This document shows, piece by piece, positions 22,083-30,385 of a DNA stretch of 42,006 nt (positions are counted from its first letter, which is position 1; each line of letters opens with the position of its first letter). The stretch is from a virus. The translations under genes and the position numbers were made by a program. Under the pieces are notes generated by a model. It was not told the DNA's origin, ran no database searches, and saw nothing but the letters and a program-made list of their open reading frames with translations. The stretch spans positions 1 through 42,006 of the IMG/VR virus record IMGVR_UViG_3300010938_000317, one strand, 5' to 3'.

Positions 22083-22798
22083 CGAGCACTCCTCACTGCA
22101 AACGGCAGCGCCACCTGACTGACCGGCACGGCGATGCTCGCCCCAAGCCCGACATAGCGCAGCCAGCGGGGACCGGGCTGCGTGAGGCGCGCGAGATTGG
22201 CGCTCGTCTGCGCCGATGCCTCCGCGGTCGCCTGGATGCCGCGGGCAGCGCCGTCAGCAGCCCTCACGATGTCCGGCACCGCGCGCCCAACTGCGAGCGC
22301 GCTCTGACGGGTTTGCATGAGCGTGTCGGTCAGCAGCCCTTGCCAGCAGAGGCCGTTCGATTCGCAGTCGGTCCAGTAGTCGATGCGCCGAACAAAATCG
22401 CGCTGATTTGTTCTTACGTCCGCGAGGAGGGCGGTGGCCTCGGCCGCGGTTTCTGTAGCCCGGCTCAGCACGCCGACCACCGCCCCCTCGATTGCCGCCG
22501 TCCTGGCGTCGAGCCGGGCCCCGGCGGCGTCCGCGCGTGCAAGGAGCCCCACGCGCGATACCTGGATCTCCTCCCTGAGCTCGCGCCTCGTCTGGGCGAG
22601 CTCCTCTCTGGCGTCGCGCCGCAGCAGCGATATCTGCTCGTCGGCGAGAGCGACGGTCTCCGCTGCGCGCGCATCAGCGACGGCGATGAGCTCCTCCGGC
22701 ACGCTGCGCCATCGGCGCACCGTCAGCGCGCACTCGGCGACCAGCCAGCAGAGGCATGCGAGCGCAGCGCTGGCGATCAGTCTGTGAGCGGTCTGCAT
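22079..22798 (-). CDS. Membrane-anchored coiled-coil protein
   Basis: A 239-residue protein: hydrophobic N-terminal segment (IASAALACLCWLVAECAL, residues 7-24), a long charged coiled coil (EELIAVADARAAETVALADE and onward to about residue 105), an Ala-rich helical stretch, and a C-terminal hydrophobic segment (YVGLGASIAVPVSQVALPFA). It resembles DUF948-type or phage structural coiled-coil proteins but cannot be assigned. It overlaps the upstream papain-like gene by 22 bases. The ATG at 22798 is preferred because the frame upstream of it is a shadow of that gene. Confidence 0.6.
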   Translation of the reverse strand: MQTAHRLIASAALACLCWLVAECALTVRRWRSVPEELIAVADARAAETVALADEQISLLRRDAREELAQTRRELREEIQVSRVGLLARADAAGARLDARTAAIEGAVVGVLSRATETAAEATALLADVRTNQRDFVRRIDYWTDCESNGLCWQGLLTDTLMQTRQSALAVGRAVPDIVRAADGAARGIQATAEASAQTSANLARLTQPGPRWLRYVGLGASIAVPVSQVALPFAVRSAR

Positions 22799-23262
22799 GA
22801 ATCCAGCGCCTCTTCCCGCGCACGCGCCATCAGCCAGAGCTGCATGGGGTCTACGCCCCGCGGGTCGGCAAAGCGAAAAATGCCCGCCGCGCGCAGCGAT
22901 GCCGCGCAGGCCTCCGAGCAGACGAATGCACGATCGTCGCTCGTCGGACGCCCCAGAAAAATCTCGACTAGCCCGACGGCATCGTAGGCCGCTCCAATAT
23001 GAGAGGCCCACCAGCCCCTGATGATCGCGATCTGGGCGGTGGTCGCCTCGACCGGCACAACCTCTGCGACATCAGCGGGCAGCTCCGCGGCGAACCACTG
23101 CCGCACGCCTCCCTCGCGGGATTCGAGCGCCTCCCATCCGCGCGCGCCCGCATCGATCGCCATTCGGACGTGCGACCACGGGCCGCGCTGCCGCCACTGG
23201 ATCAGGCGCTGGAACCAGTTCGGCCGCTGTGGCCGCGAGAACCACAGCCAGACTCGGGGCAT
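22777..23262 (-). CDS. Permuted papain-like cysteine peptidase/amidase (YiiX-like)
   Basis: A 161-residue protein with the circularly permuted papain-like order: an early His in WSHVRMAID (H31) and a late nucleophile in FVCSEACAASLRAAG (C115). YiiX/C92-type and NlpC/P60-related proteins share this plan and cut amide bonds in peptides or cell-wall peptides. In this tail-tip block it could open the cell wall during injection, or act with the JAB protease as lambda K does in one chain. It starts one base after the upstream stop. Confidence 0.75.
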   Translation of the reverse strand: MPRVWLWFSRPQRPNWFQRLIQWRQRGPWSHVRMAIDAGARGWEALESREGGVRQWFAAELPADVAEVVPVEATTAQIAIIRGWWASHIGAAYDAVGLVEIFLGRPTSDDRAFVCSEACAASLRAAGIFRFADPRGVDPMQLWLMARAREEALDSCRPLTD

Positions 23263-23263
23263 G

Positions 23264-23755
23264 TCAGGCTCCCAGAATTTTCGCGATCTCTCGCAGCTTG
23301 TCCCGGATCTCGACCAGCACGGCTCGGTCAGCAGCCGTGAAGTGGCCAGAGGCCTGCTGCTGAGTCTGCTCCTCCGCTGCGGTGGTCAGCACGGGAATCC
23401 CGCCGAATCCGAGCCGGATTTTCTCGCCCGGGAGCAGGCCGCGCGTGAGAGGCACGGGAACGACGTCCGGATTTGCTCCCGCTGGAGACGGCTGGTCAGG
23501 AGGAATGTTCACGCGGACGGCCTCAGCGACCGGGACGACGAACGGGCCGATCGTCCAATCTCCCGCCTCCGTGCGCACGAGACCGTACTCGTAAAGCATG
23601 GCCTGACCGATTTTCCGGCCGAGCTTCAGGCCTGGATCTTCCCAGTATTTTTGGGGCTTCGATGGGTCGTAGATCGGGCATGATTTTCCGGTGCGCCGCT
23701 CGTATTCGTCGCGGCGCTGGTATACCGAGGTCGCGTATAGGTCCTGAATCATCAT
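23264..23755 (-). CDS. Hypothetical protein
   Basis: A 163-residue protein (MMIQDLYATSVYQRRDEYER...) with AGGAGG four to five bases before the ATG at 23755. A hydrophobic or beta-rich middle (TIGPFVVPVAEAVRVNIPPD) is followed by a helical C-terminus (ADRAVLVEIRDKLREIAKIL). Nothing identifies a family. It separates the exported-protein cluster from the papain-like gene. Confidence 0.6.
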   Translation of the reverse strand: MMIQDLYATSVYQRRDEYERRTGKSCPIYDPSKPQKYWEDPGLKLGRKIGQAMLYEYGLVRTEAGDWTIGPFVVPVAEAVRVNIPPDQPSPAGANPDVVPVPLTRGLLPGEKIRLGFGGIPVLTTAAEEQTQQQASGHFTAADRAVLVEIRDKLREIAKILGA

Positions 23756-23763
23756 GGCACCTC

Positions 23764-24180
23764 CTAGTGGCACTCTGCGATCACTACGTCGTCCGGCTCG
23801 CTCGGGTCGCCCTGCGAGTCGGAAAATCTGACGGCGCCCTGGTCGATGGAGTAATCAAGGCCCGGCCACTGGCGCAGTCCGTTGCGGTAGATTACTGGCG
23901 CGGGGCAGGCGGCGGGGAATGTCCACGCACCCGTCGCCGACCGGCTCAGACGCATCTCGCTGACCGATTGAGGCGCAACGCGCAGCTCGTAGCCCGATCC
24001 AACCTGCACGAGCTGGACGCCGGTGCCGATCGAGACGGTGGCGATTCGCCCATTCACGAGAGCCAGAATCTTACCATCCGCGACCACGGGGCCTCTGATC
24101 TGGCTGATGCTAGGGCGGGTCTGGGCGAGGGCGAAGATGGTGGCTCCGGCGATGGTCACTGCGATCAGAGTCTTTCGCAT
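23764..24180 (-). CDS. Exported hypothetical protein
   Basis: A 138-residue protein with a classic signal peptide (MRKTLIAVTIAGATIFALAQ), probably cut after A-L-A or at the A-Q junction. The mature part is beta-rich (VVADGKILALVNGRIATVSI, RFSDSQGDPSEPDDV). GGAGG precedes the ATG by five bases. Last of seven consecutive genes for exported proteins. No family is recognised. Confidence 0.65.
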   Translation of the reverse strand: MRKTLIAVTIAGATIFALAQTRPSISQIRGPVVADGKILALVNGRIATVSIGTGVQLVQVGSGYELRVAPQSVSEMRLSRSATGAWTFPAACPAPVIYRNGLRQWPGLDYSIDQGAVRFSDSQGDPSEPDDVVIAECH

Positions 24181-24182
24181 TG

Positions 24183-24536
24183 CTACCTCCACAATGCAGC
24201 CGTGAAAGTGCTTGCTGGCACAGTCACAGGCTGCGATCCAACGTTGCACAGGCGCACCAGGACGCTGTCGAGTCCTGAGCGCATGATTCCCACAGTCTTG
24301 TCCGGCAAATCCGGAGGCCAGCCAGGCATCACAGGCTGACCGAACGATGCACCGGGCGCAGGGATTGCGAACTCGATACAAGATCCGGCTGAAATGTTTT
24401 GGGCCTGGAAGCCCTGCGCGTAGAAGTAGCCTCCCGTCATCGGGATGAAGTCGCGCACCTGGCGCGGACCGCTGACTCGCGTCTGTGCGGCGAGCAGGAG
24501 GCTAACGCAGAAAAGCAACCATCGACGACCCGCCAT
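24183..24536 (-). CDS. Exported hypothetical protein
   Basis: A 117-residue protein with N-terminal signal (MAGRRWLLFCVSLLLAAQ) and a mature domain rich in beta strands (SCIEFAIPAPGASFGQPV, LVRLCNVGSQPVTVPASTF), with two Cys that could form a disulphide outside the cytoplasm. GGAGG lies four bases upstream of the ATG at 24536. It overlaps the upstream gene's 3' end by 35 bases. Function unknown. Confidence 0.6.
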   Translation of the reverse strand: MAGRRWLLFCVSLLLAAQTRVSGPRQVRDFIPMTGGYFYAQGFQAQNISAGSCIEFAIPAPGASFGQPVMPGWPPDLPDKTVGIMRSGLDSVLVRLCNVGSQPVTVPASTFTAALWR

Positions 24537-26247
24537 TGAGCCTCCAGGAGCCATAGCCGCCATACCCCAGGATTTCGGCACTGCAAACCGTACCTTGGCA
24601 TTGTTTGTTGAATCCGGGGAACCATATGCCATCTGCCTGGTACTCCACGGTATCAGCCATTGTTCCGACCCAGCTCACCGTCGTACGCTGCGCAGCGCGG
24701 AGCGGTCGCCGGGCGATGAACGCATGGAGCTTTCCGTTGCCGCGCCCGAGATCCGGTTTGGCGCGTTGTGCGGGCATGTTGTAGCTGCTATCAATCCAGC
24801 TGGAGCCGCCCCAGTAATAGATGCGCCAGTCGCTCGTGGTAATGCCCGGCTGGTACAGCGGCACGCTGGTCGGAAGCTCGGCGACGGTCGCCGCGCACAC
24901 ATAGTCTCCGCTCGTGCAGCAGGTCTCGCGCCCGACATGCCAGCAGGCGTCCGTCCGGCCCTCGGGCCGGTAGGTGCCTGCGCGTCCATCCAGCGGCAGG
25001 GTGATGGAGCCGCCTTCGTACCGACCGCTCCACACAGGCGGTCCGACCATATTCCACGCGTCGATCACCTCGTAGTATTGGCCCACCGTCCAGACTCCGC
25101 TCATGTCGACCTGCTGGCTGCCTGTGTTTTCCCAGTTATAGATTCCGATGTGAGCACGACCCTCCTCGAACGTGTTTGGATAGACGACGACCCAATTGCT
25201 GGTGGGCGTTCCGGTCTGGTTTCCGCTCACAGTAGGAGCTGTGCAGGCTTCTCCCTCGGGCAGAGTGGAGCAGGTAGTGACAGAGAAGCCCCCGACGGCC
25301 CAGTTGTTGCTATAGGTACCGCCGCTGGCGCGAGCATTGATATAGCTGGTCGCCATCAGGTTGCCTGTGACAACGGCGTCCTTCGCAGTATTACAGCCAT
25401 AGGGCAGGCTCACCCCATAGAACAATAGCGAGTCTTGGAGGTACATCTCCTTCATGGAGATTGAGCAGCCTCCATAGCTGCCAATCCCCAGGCTCACAGC
25501 GCTGATGATGTTTTTGAGCCTGATGCGCTGCATATATGCAGCCTGCGAAGCGGTGGCTTGCCATGCGGGACTGGTACGATAGCCGGACAGAGCGATGACG
25601 TTCTCGACAAATTCCGGCTCGCCTATCGAGTCATAGTTCTGCTGGTAGGCTACGGCTCCGTGTCCCCGATCAGGGCCCTCTCCTCCGTCAGTATGGCTGA
25701 CGTGCCCGTAGATCAGCGTGCCTCTGTCTGATCCATGCGCCCATCCAACTGCATCACCAGGGCCCAATGTTACGTTGTTGATGGATCTGTTGTACACCCC
25801 ATATGTCATCGCAAATCCGCTAGGGACTGCGTTGCCGACTGGGTTGCTACCGCCGATCAACTCGATCCTTGAGCGTCTGTATACCCACCAAATGCCCCAG
25901 AGGTCGAAATATTGGCTGTTGTTGAACGCAGCGCAGAATGCATTGCTGGAAAAATCAGGAACAATTACCGGTCGTTCTCCAGGAAAGGCCCGTAGCGCAA
26001 TTCGCTGCGATGCAGTGCCAACAAATTTGCAGGAAAGCGGAGCAGTGATGATGTATTCTCCGCCCCGCATCCAGATTGTATCCCCGGGCTGGATCGGCGA
26101 TGGGTTCGCGTTCCCGGTGCAGATCTTGCCCAGCGACCACGGATCGTTGATGGTTCCTGCCGCTGTGGGCGATCCGTAAGGGGCCACGTAGTAATCCGCC
26201 CCCGCACAGATGGCTGATACCGCAATCAAAAGCGCAAAGGCCTTCAT
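24502..26247 (-). CDS. Exported beta-helix-like protein
   Basis: A 581-residue protein with a signal peptide (MKAFALLIAVSAICAGAD). The start of the mature part (DYYVAPYGSPTAAGTINDPW followed by PIQPGDTIWMRGGEYI) is the typical entry of right-handed parallel beta-helix/pectate-lyase-fold proteins, followed by repeated short strands (YFDLWGIWW; NVTLGPGD; LYQDS-like turns). Many Cys residues suggest disulphides. Phage tailspikes use this fold, but they have no signal peptide; an exported enzyme or surface protein is more likely here. ATGA overlap with the upstream gene. Substrate unknown. Confidence 0.65.
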   Translation of the reverse strand: MKAFALLIAVSAICAGADYYVAPYGSPTAAGTINDPWSLGKICTGNANPSPIQPGDTIWMRGGEYIITAPLSCKFVGTASQRIALRAFPGERPVIVPDFSSNAFCAAFNNSQYFDLWGIWWVYRRSRIELIGGSNPVGNAVPSGFAMTYGVYNRSINNVTLGPGDAVGWAHGSDRGTLIYGHVSHTDGGEGPDRGHGAVAYQQNYDSIGEPEFVENVIALSGYRTSPAWQATASQAAYMQRIRLKNIISAVSLGIGSYGGCSISMKEMYLQDSLLFYGVSLPYGCNTAKDAVVTGNLMATSYINARASGGTYSNNWAVGGFSVTTCSTLPEGEACTAPTVSGNQTGTPTSNWVVVYPNTFEEGRAHIGIYNWENTGSQQVDMSGVWTVGQYYEVIDAWNMVGPPVWSGRYEGGSITLPLDGRAGTYRPEGRTDACWHVGRETCCTSGDYVCAATVAELPTSVPLYQPGITTSDWRIYYWGGSSWIDSSYNMPAQRAKPDLGRGNGKLHAFIARRPLRAAQRTTVSWVGTMADTVEYQADGIWFPGFNKQCQGTVCSAEILGYGGYGSWRLNGGSSMVAFLR

Positions 26248-27299
26248 TGCTGGGTGATGAAACCTCCGCCAAGGATTGTGCTACGTCCAGAGATCGGAAA
26301 GAACAAATGACACTGTGTCGTAGATGTAATGTTGTCAGATGCGTCCGCCGCTCCGCACATAGGAGATTCTACGTATGAGAACAATCGCTTTACCCAATTC
26401 CAAAGCGGCCACATATCAACGTGCTGATCGATTTGTCGAGCTTGGTATATTTTCCAAGAGCCTCCCGTGCAATACAAGATCAATTTGACCCTGTTTCCGG
26501 GCGCTACCGTCACCGGATTTGCAAAGTAAGCATACCTGCGATTGGGCGTCGTGGCCGTGGATCCATATGTCGGAATGGAGACCTGCGCGGTCAGCGTCCC
26601 GTTGCGATAAAGGCGAATCTCGCCGGCGAAAACCTGATCCGAATTGGAAACCCACTGCGCCCCGGCAATCGTAATGGCCTTGGTCGCTGTAAATTCAAAA
26701 GCCGCCTTGCCTCCTGCGCCAATGTACGACCCGGAGTACGCTGCGATCGGAACGCTCACGTGGGGCACCAGCGCCCCGCTGTGGTCGTAGAGCAGGAATG
26801 CTGTCGAGCCAGACCTGTCATAGCTCGCCGTCCAGCTGCTACCGTCGAACCGCGCCCGCAGCGGAAGGTAGTGCGACAGCAAACGAGCGCCCTGCAAATT
26901 CACAAGCACTGCCATATTCCCGCCGGAATAGCTTGGATAATCCCACACCATGAAATAATCGATACCCGCTGCCAATGTAACCTGTGACGAAAACAGCGTC
27001 TTCTGCCATCCGGACGCTGTGACAGAAGTGGTACCGGACGCGATAATGTTGCCATCTGGCCTCAGAGACGAGACACCTTGGATGCTGACGCGCACCGTAT
27101 CGCCAGTAGTCACAGGGGACGCTGCCCACAGAACTCCCGACACTGTCAAATTGCGCGGAACGCGGAACAGTACCGCAGCTTTTTGTCCATCCGCACTTAG
27201 CGTATATGATGCGGATTCCTCATACGAGATGCTTCCAAAACCCGCAATCTGGGCAAATGCTGAACAACAGAAGACCAGAAGCATTGCCATGTTTTTCAT
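26244..27299 (-). CDS. Exported beta-rich protein, paralogue of the next upstream gene
   Basis: A 351-residue protein with a signal peptide (MKNMAMLLVFCCSAFAQ). The mature part contains TTGDTVRVSIQGVSSL, FMVWDYPSYSGGNMAVLVN and YGSTATTPNRRYAYFANPV, a jelly-roll-like pattern of strands. Very similar phrases (SGDTIRVSLQYADAAG; FVIYDYETYTSGNLNINAY) occur at matching places in the gene at 27296-28321, so the two arose by tandem duplication. The ATG at 27299 overlaps the upstream stop. Function unknown; a surface or carbohydrate-binding role is possible. Confidence 0.65.
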   Translation of the reverse strand: MKNMAMLLVFCCSAFAQIAGFGSISYEESASYTLSADGQKAAVLFRVPRNLTVSGVLWAASPVTTGDTVRVSIQGVSSLRPDGNIIASGTTSVTASGWQKTLFSSQVTLAAGIDYFMVWDYPSYSGGNMAVLVNLQGARLLSHYLPLRARFDGSSWTASYDRSGSTAFLLYDHSGALVPHVSVPIAAYSGSYIGAGGKAAFEFTATKAITIAGAQWVSNSDQVFAGEIRLYRNGTLTAQVSIPTYGSTATTPNRRYAYFANPVTVAPGNRVKLILYCTGGSWKIYQARQIDQHVDMWPLWNWVKRLFSYVESPMCGAADASDNITSTTQCHLFFPISGRSTILGGGFITQQ

Positions 27300-28321
27300 T
27301 GCACGCTCCCAAGTATTTCTTCGATGATCGGGTAGACATACCACAATTGGGTGCCGCTGTTATACGTCCACGCCCCTCCATATTGCCTCGTGGCAAGCCT
27401 GCACATTCCTCCGGTATAGGCTGTGAACCAGTCGTTATACTGCGATGGAAAACCAGGACTCGATAATGTAATTGCGCTGGCAGTAGTAGTAGTTGGCCTC
27501 CACGCGAAGATGTACTCTGTCCCCGGCTGTGCGATGATTGGCTGGTCAAGCATTGCTGGGAGCCATACATAGACAGAAGAGGCTGTTGTATCAGCAGCTG
27601 GCGAGTTTACCGACCACAGCAACAAGCTGCCCTGGTAGATGGAGTAGACGCTGTTGATTGCCGAAACGCTTGTGTTGACCATCCTAGCCACGCCAACAAT
27701 CCTCACCGGTCTATCAAACGTGCAAGCAATGCCACCCTCGTTTGGGTTATTGCTGGAGCTGCGAGAGGCTCCGCCGGTCGAGTTAATGAATGCGCCTAGC
27801 CCAACAACACTGCCATCGGATTTACGGATAAATGAAGATGGCTGTCTCTCATTTAACGTCCATGATGTCCCGTTATATGTGCCGTTGACGTTTCGCCATC
27901 CAGCATCGGATCCACCATAGGCATTGATATTCAGGTTCCCCGAAGTATAAGTCTCGTAATCGTAGATCACAAAGAGCTGTCGTGGCGTTCCAGTCACTGA
28001 ATGTGCTGTTGCGAAGGTGATTTCCTGCCATGTATTTTGCATGGCGGTCATTACTGCCAGCGACGTGCTGACAAGTGGTGTACCACTTGGCAGGCCTGCC
28101 GCATCAGCGTATTGTAGGCTTACGCGGATCGTATCACCACTGGTAACGGTTCCGACGTAAAACAAGACATGTTTTATGTCCGTCGTCTTGTCGATCCAAA
28201 GGCCGTGAGCACACTTTACCGCAGCGGAATTCAGCGCACATGAAGATGTGCTTGTCTGATACGGCAAAACTGGAAGATTAAACGGGATATACGCTTGCAG
28301 AAACGCAACGAGGAAAATCAT
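27296..28321 (-). CDS. Exported beta-rich protein, paralogue of the next downstream gene
   Basis: A 341-residue protein starting MIFLVAFLQAYIPFNLPV, a hydrophobic leader that may be a signal or anchor. The mature region (SGDTIRVSLQYADAAGLPSG; FVIYDYETYTSGNLNINAY; TASSVYVWLPAMLDQPI) matches the neighbour at 26244-27299. The start at 28321 is chosen by the ATGA overlap with the upstream stop; longer starts run into that gene. Base composition is slightly less GC-rich than the head genes. Confidence 0.6.
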   Translation of the reverse strand: MIFLVAFLQAYIPFNLPVLPYQTSTSSCALNSAAVKCAHGLWIDKTTDIKHVLFYVGTVTSGDTIRVSLQYADAAGLPSGTPLVSTSLAVMTAMQNTWQEITFATAHSVTGTPRQLFVIYDYETYTSGNLNINAYGGSDAGWRNVNGTYNGTSWTLNERQPSSFIRKSDGSVVGLGAFINSTGGASRSSSNNPNEGGIACTFDRPVRIVGVARMVNTSVSAINSVYSIYQGSLLLWSVNSPAADTTASSVYVWLPAMLDQPIIAQPGTEYIFAWRPTTTTASAITLSSPGFPSQYNDWFTAYTGGMCRLATRQYGGAWTYNSGTQLWYVYPIIEEILGSVQ

Positions 28322-29412
28322 CTGACAATCACCCATGTCAAACCGATAAGCTCGGCTGTCGCGTTCAGATTGTCGCTCGGGTGCGCTGGATCGCGGAAAA
28401 AGCGCACCCACATCGTCTGACCGGCGCTGCACGAAGTCACGCCCACAAGCGAAAACTGGTTGAGCTGATTGGCCGTCGATTTGGCTACGTCAACAATGGT
28501 TTGCGCAGTATTCCAGGACGGATCTGTCCCATCCCCGTCGCCAGCACAGGCAGTCTGCATCTGCCAAACCACGCTGCCGCTCGTAGCCGACGTGCGCCAG
28601 TGGCCCAGTAGATCGATCCGTGTAAACGTACCCTCAGGGCGGAGCATGGTCTGCACACTCTGTGTGGCCGTGTCCGCGAACTGCAAAACGCCAAGATTGA
28701 TGTTCGTGCCCTCGTAGCATGTCGGCGTTGGCGCATCCGCCGCGCGGAGCGAAAAGCTCGTCGCGCCCGCGCCGAACTGGCAGTTGGCTGCGGGCATGCC
28801 AATGTAAGTGTTTCCGCTGCCACCGCCGCCGGACCCGCCATCGCCCAGCGGCACCCATGCCGAGCCGCTGTCCCGGCACAGAGCCAAAGCCACGCCGCCA
28901 CCAGCCGTACAACTGCCCGCTGCCGCCGCATCTGTCACTACCGCCAGCCGCCCGACAGTACCTGGAGTCGGAAGTGTGGCCACAGTGTAGGACGTGATCT
29001 TCGGCAGCGTTAGTATTGTGTCATTGATCGTGGCGAACGTAGCCTCAAGGTACGTCCACGTATTGGCCGCCGTGCAAAGAGCGATGTTTCTCCCGGCCGC
29101 CGCGTCCGTGTCAAAAAACCAATCGCCCACCGTGCAACTCCCGGGCGGCGTCGTCCCGGTCTTCACCGGAGCCGTGCGGCCCGCCCCGGTATAGTCGACC
29201 ACATCCGGCGCGCTGCCCGTGTAGTTGATCGTCACCGAGCAGGTGCCGTCAGCGCATGAGAGGCTGTAGGTTGTCCCGGTGCCCGGCACAAACTCGATGG
29301 TCCTTGCCGCCTCGGTAGTTGATCCGACCTTGACCTGGGTTGGCTTCGCCCGCGGCGCGGGCGGCTGCGCAAGCAGCGGCAGCGCGAACAGAATGTACAG
29401 GCTTTGTTTCAC
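28318..29412 (-). CDS. Exported protein with Gly-rich linker
   Basis: A 364-residue protein with a signal peptide (MKQSLYILFALPLLAQ). The first half resembles phage-fibre-type N-termini (TYSLSCADGTCSVTINYTGS; VGDWFFDTDAAAGRNIALCT), then a Gly-rich hinge (GDGGSGGGGSGN), then a beta-sandwich-like C-terminal half ending LIGLTWVIVR. Paired Cys residues suggest disulphides. The GTG start at 29412 has GAGG six bases upstream. Fibre-like features together with a signal peptide are odd. Confidence 0.6.
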   Translation of the reverse strand: MKQSLYILFALPLLAQPPAPRAKPTQVKVGSTTEAARTIEFVPGTGTTYSLSCADGTCSVTINYTGSAPDVVDYTGAGRTAPVKTGTTPPGSCTVGDWFFDTDAAAGRNIALCTAANTWTYLEATFATINDTILTLPKITSYTVATLPTPGTVGRLAVVTDAAAAGSCTAGGGVALALCRDSGSAWVPLGDGGSGGGGSGNTYIGMPAANCQFGAGATSFSLRAADAPTPTCYEGTNINLGVLQFADTATQSVQTMLRPEGTFTRIDLLGHWRTSATSGSVVWQMQTACAGDGDGTDPSWNTAQTIVDVAKSTANQLNQFSLVGVTSCSAGQTMWVRFFRDPAHPSDNLNATAELIGLTWVIVR

Positions 29413-29415
29413 GGC

Positions 29416-29817
29416 TCACCTCACGGTCACGGTCAGCGCCCGGGCCGCACCCTGGTTGACGTCGCTCGTGCCGCCCACGGCCACAGAGCGAAACCTGATG
29501 CGCGGCAGACCCCAGAACACCGACCCATCGAGCACGATCATGCGGCTTGCATCAGCCTTGACCCGCACGCGCGCGCCGTCCGAGTCATACACCGGAAGCC
29601 ACGTCGAGCCGTCCGTGCTCGCCTCGATGAGCAGGTCGGCAGCCGTCCATGCAGACGGCATCGCAAGCGCCATCGCAGTCGACCGGCTCATGCCGGTGAC
29701 GCGCGGGTCAATCGCCAACTCGCCGCTGACGGCCTGTCCGCTCGGAATCGTGATCTGATAGACACCCTGCGCAAGTGCGCTCGCGGCGCACAGGACCAGC
29801 AATGCAATCAGCCTCAT
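29416..29817 (-). CDS. Exported hypothetical protein
   Basis: A 133-residue protein with a signal peptide (MRLIALLVLCAASALAQG). The mature part is beta-rich (VYQITIPSGQAVSGELAID; AADLLIEASTDGSTWLPVYD; PRIRFRSVAVGG), resembling small phage 'discoidin-like' or fibre-decoration domains. It begins right after the endolysin gene. Its position suggests co-expression with lysis functions. Confidence 0.6.
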   Translation of the reverse strand: MRLIALLVLCAASALAQGVYQITIPSGQAVSGELAIDPRVTGMSRSTAMALAMPSAWTAADLLIEASTDGSTWLPVYDSDGARVRVKADASRMIVLDGSVFWGLPRIRFRSVAVGGTSDVNQGAARALTVTVR

Positions 29818-29818
29818 G

Positions 29819-30385
29819 TCACACCTCCCTCAAATCTCTAGCTGCCCTCGCCGCTGCGAGAGCCTGCGCCGCGCGCTCATCGAGCATTGCGAGCACCTTG
29901 TTGTCATAGTCAGGCGCGGTAGCGTAGCCGACCGCAGCGATGTCGCGTACGAGCTGCCGCCAGTCGCGCGTCTCCTGATAGCTCCGCCACCCCTGCTCGT
30001 AGCGTCCGCGGGTGAGCAAGCGGACGTAGTCGGCGCAGGCATCGGCGAGCGATTGGTATGCGGCAAACCAGTCCATGACGACGTAGAGCCGTCGCCCCAG
30101 CCTGTCCGTATGCTGCTCCTCGCGCACCACGGCGCGACCCGGCATGCGCTCTAGCCATGCGCGCAGCTCGTCCGTCGTAAACCACTCGCGCGTACGGAGG
30201 AGCTGCTTCTGCGCGTGTCGGCCAGGTACATACTTGATGCCGAAGGCGTTGTTCCCAGGGGCGCTCTTGAGCCACCCGCTCTCAAGTGCGCACTGCGCGA
30301 ACAGCACCTCGGCCGGCCAGCCCGTTCGCCGCTCGACATCGACGGCAGCCGCGGCGATCTGCTGCATGGCCTCCTCGCGCGTCAC
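29819..30385 (-). CDS. Endolysin, glucosaminidase (FlgJ-like)
   Basis: A 188-residue enzyme of the N-acetylglucosaminidase/FlgJ family. EVLFAQCALESGWLKSAPGN contains the catalytic Glu (E35), followed by NNAFGIK. Then comes a typical DWFAAYQSLADACADYVRLL segment, and YATAPDYDNKVLAML closes the domain. It cuts peptidoglycan sugar chains to release progeny. There is no signal peptide, so it needs a holin or pinholin; small membrane proteins lie just upstream. Its start overlaps the upstream stop (GTGA). Confidence 0.88.
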   Translation of the reverse strand: MTREEAMQQIAAAAVDVERRTGWPAEVLFAQCALESGWLKSAPGNNAFGIKYVPGRHAQKQLLRTREWFTTDELRAWLERMPGRAVVREEQHTDRLGRRLYVVMDWFAAYQSLADACADYVRLLTRGRYEQGWRSYQETRDWRQLVRDIAAVGYATAPDYDNKVLAMLDERAAQALAAARAARDLREV

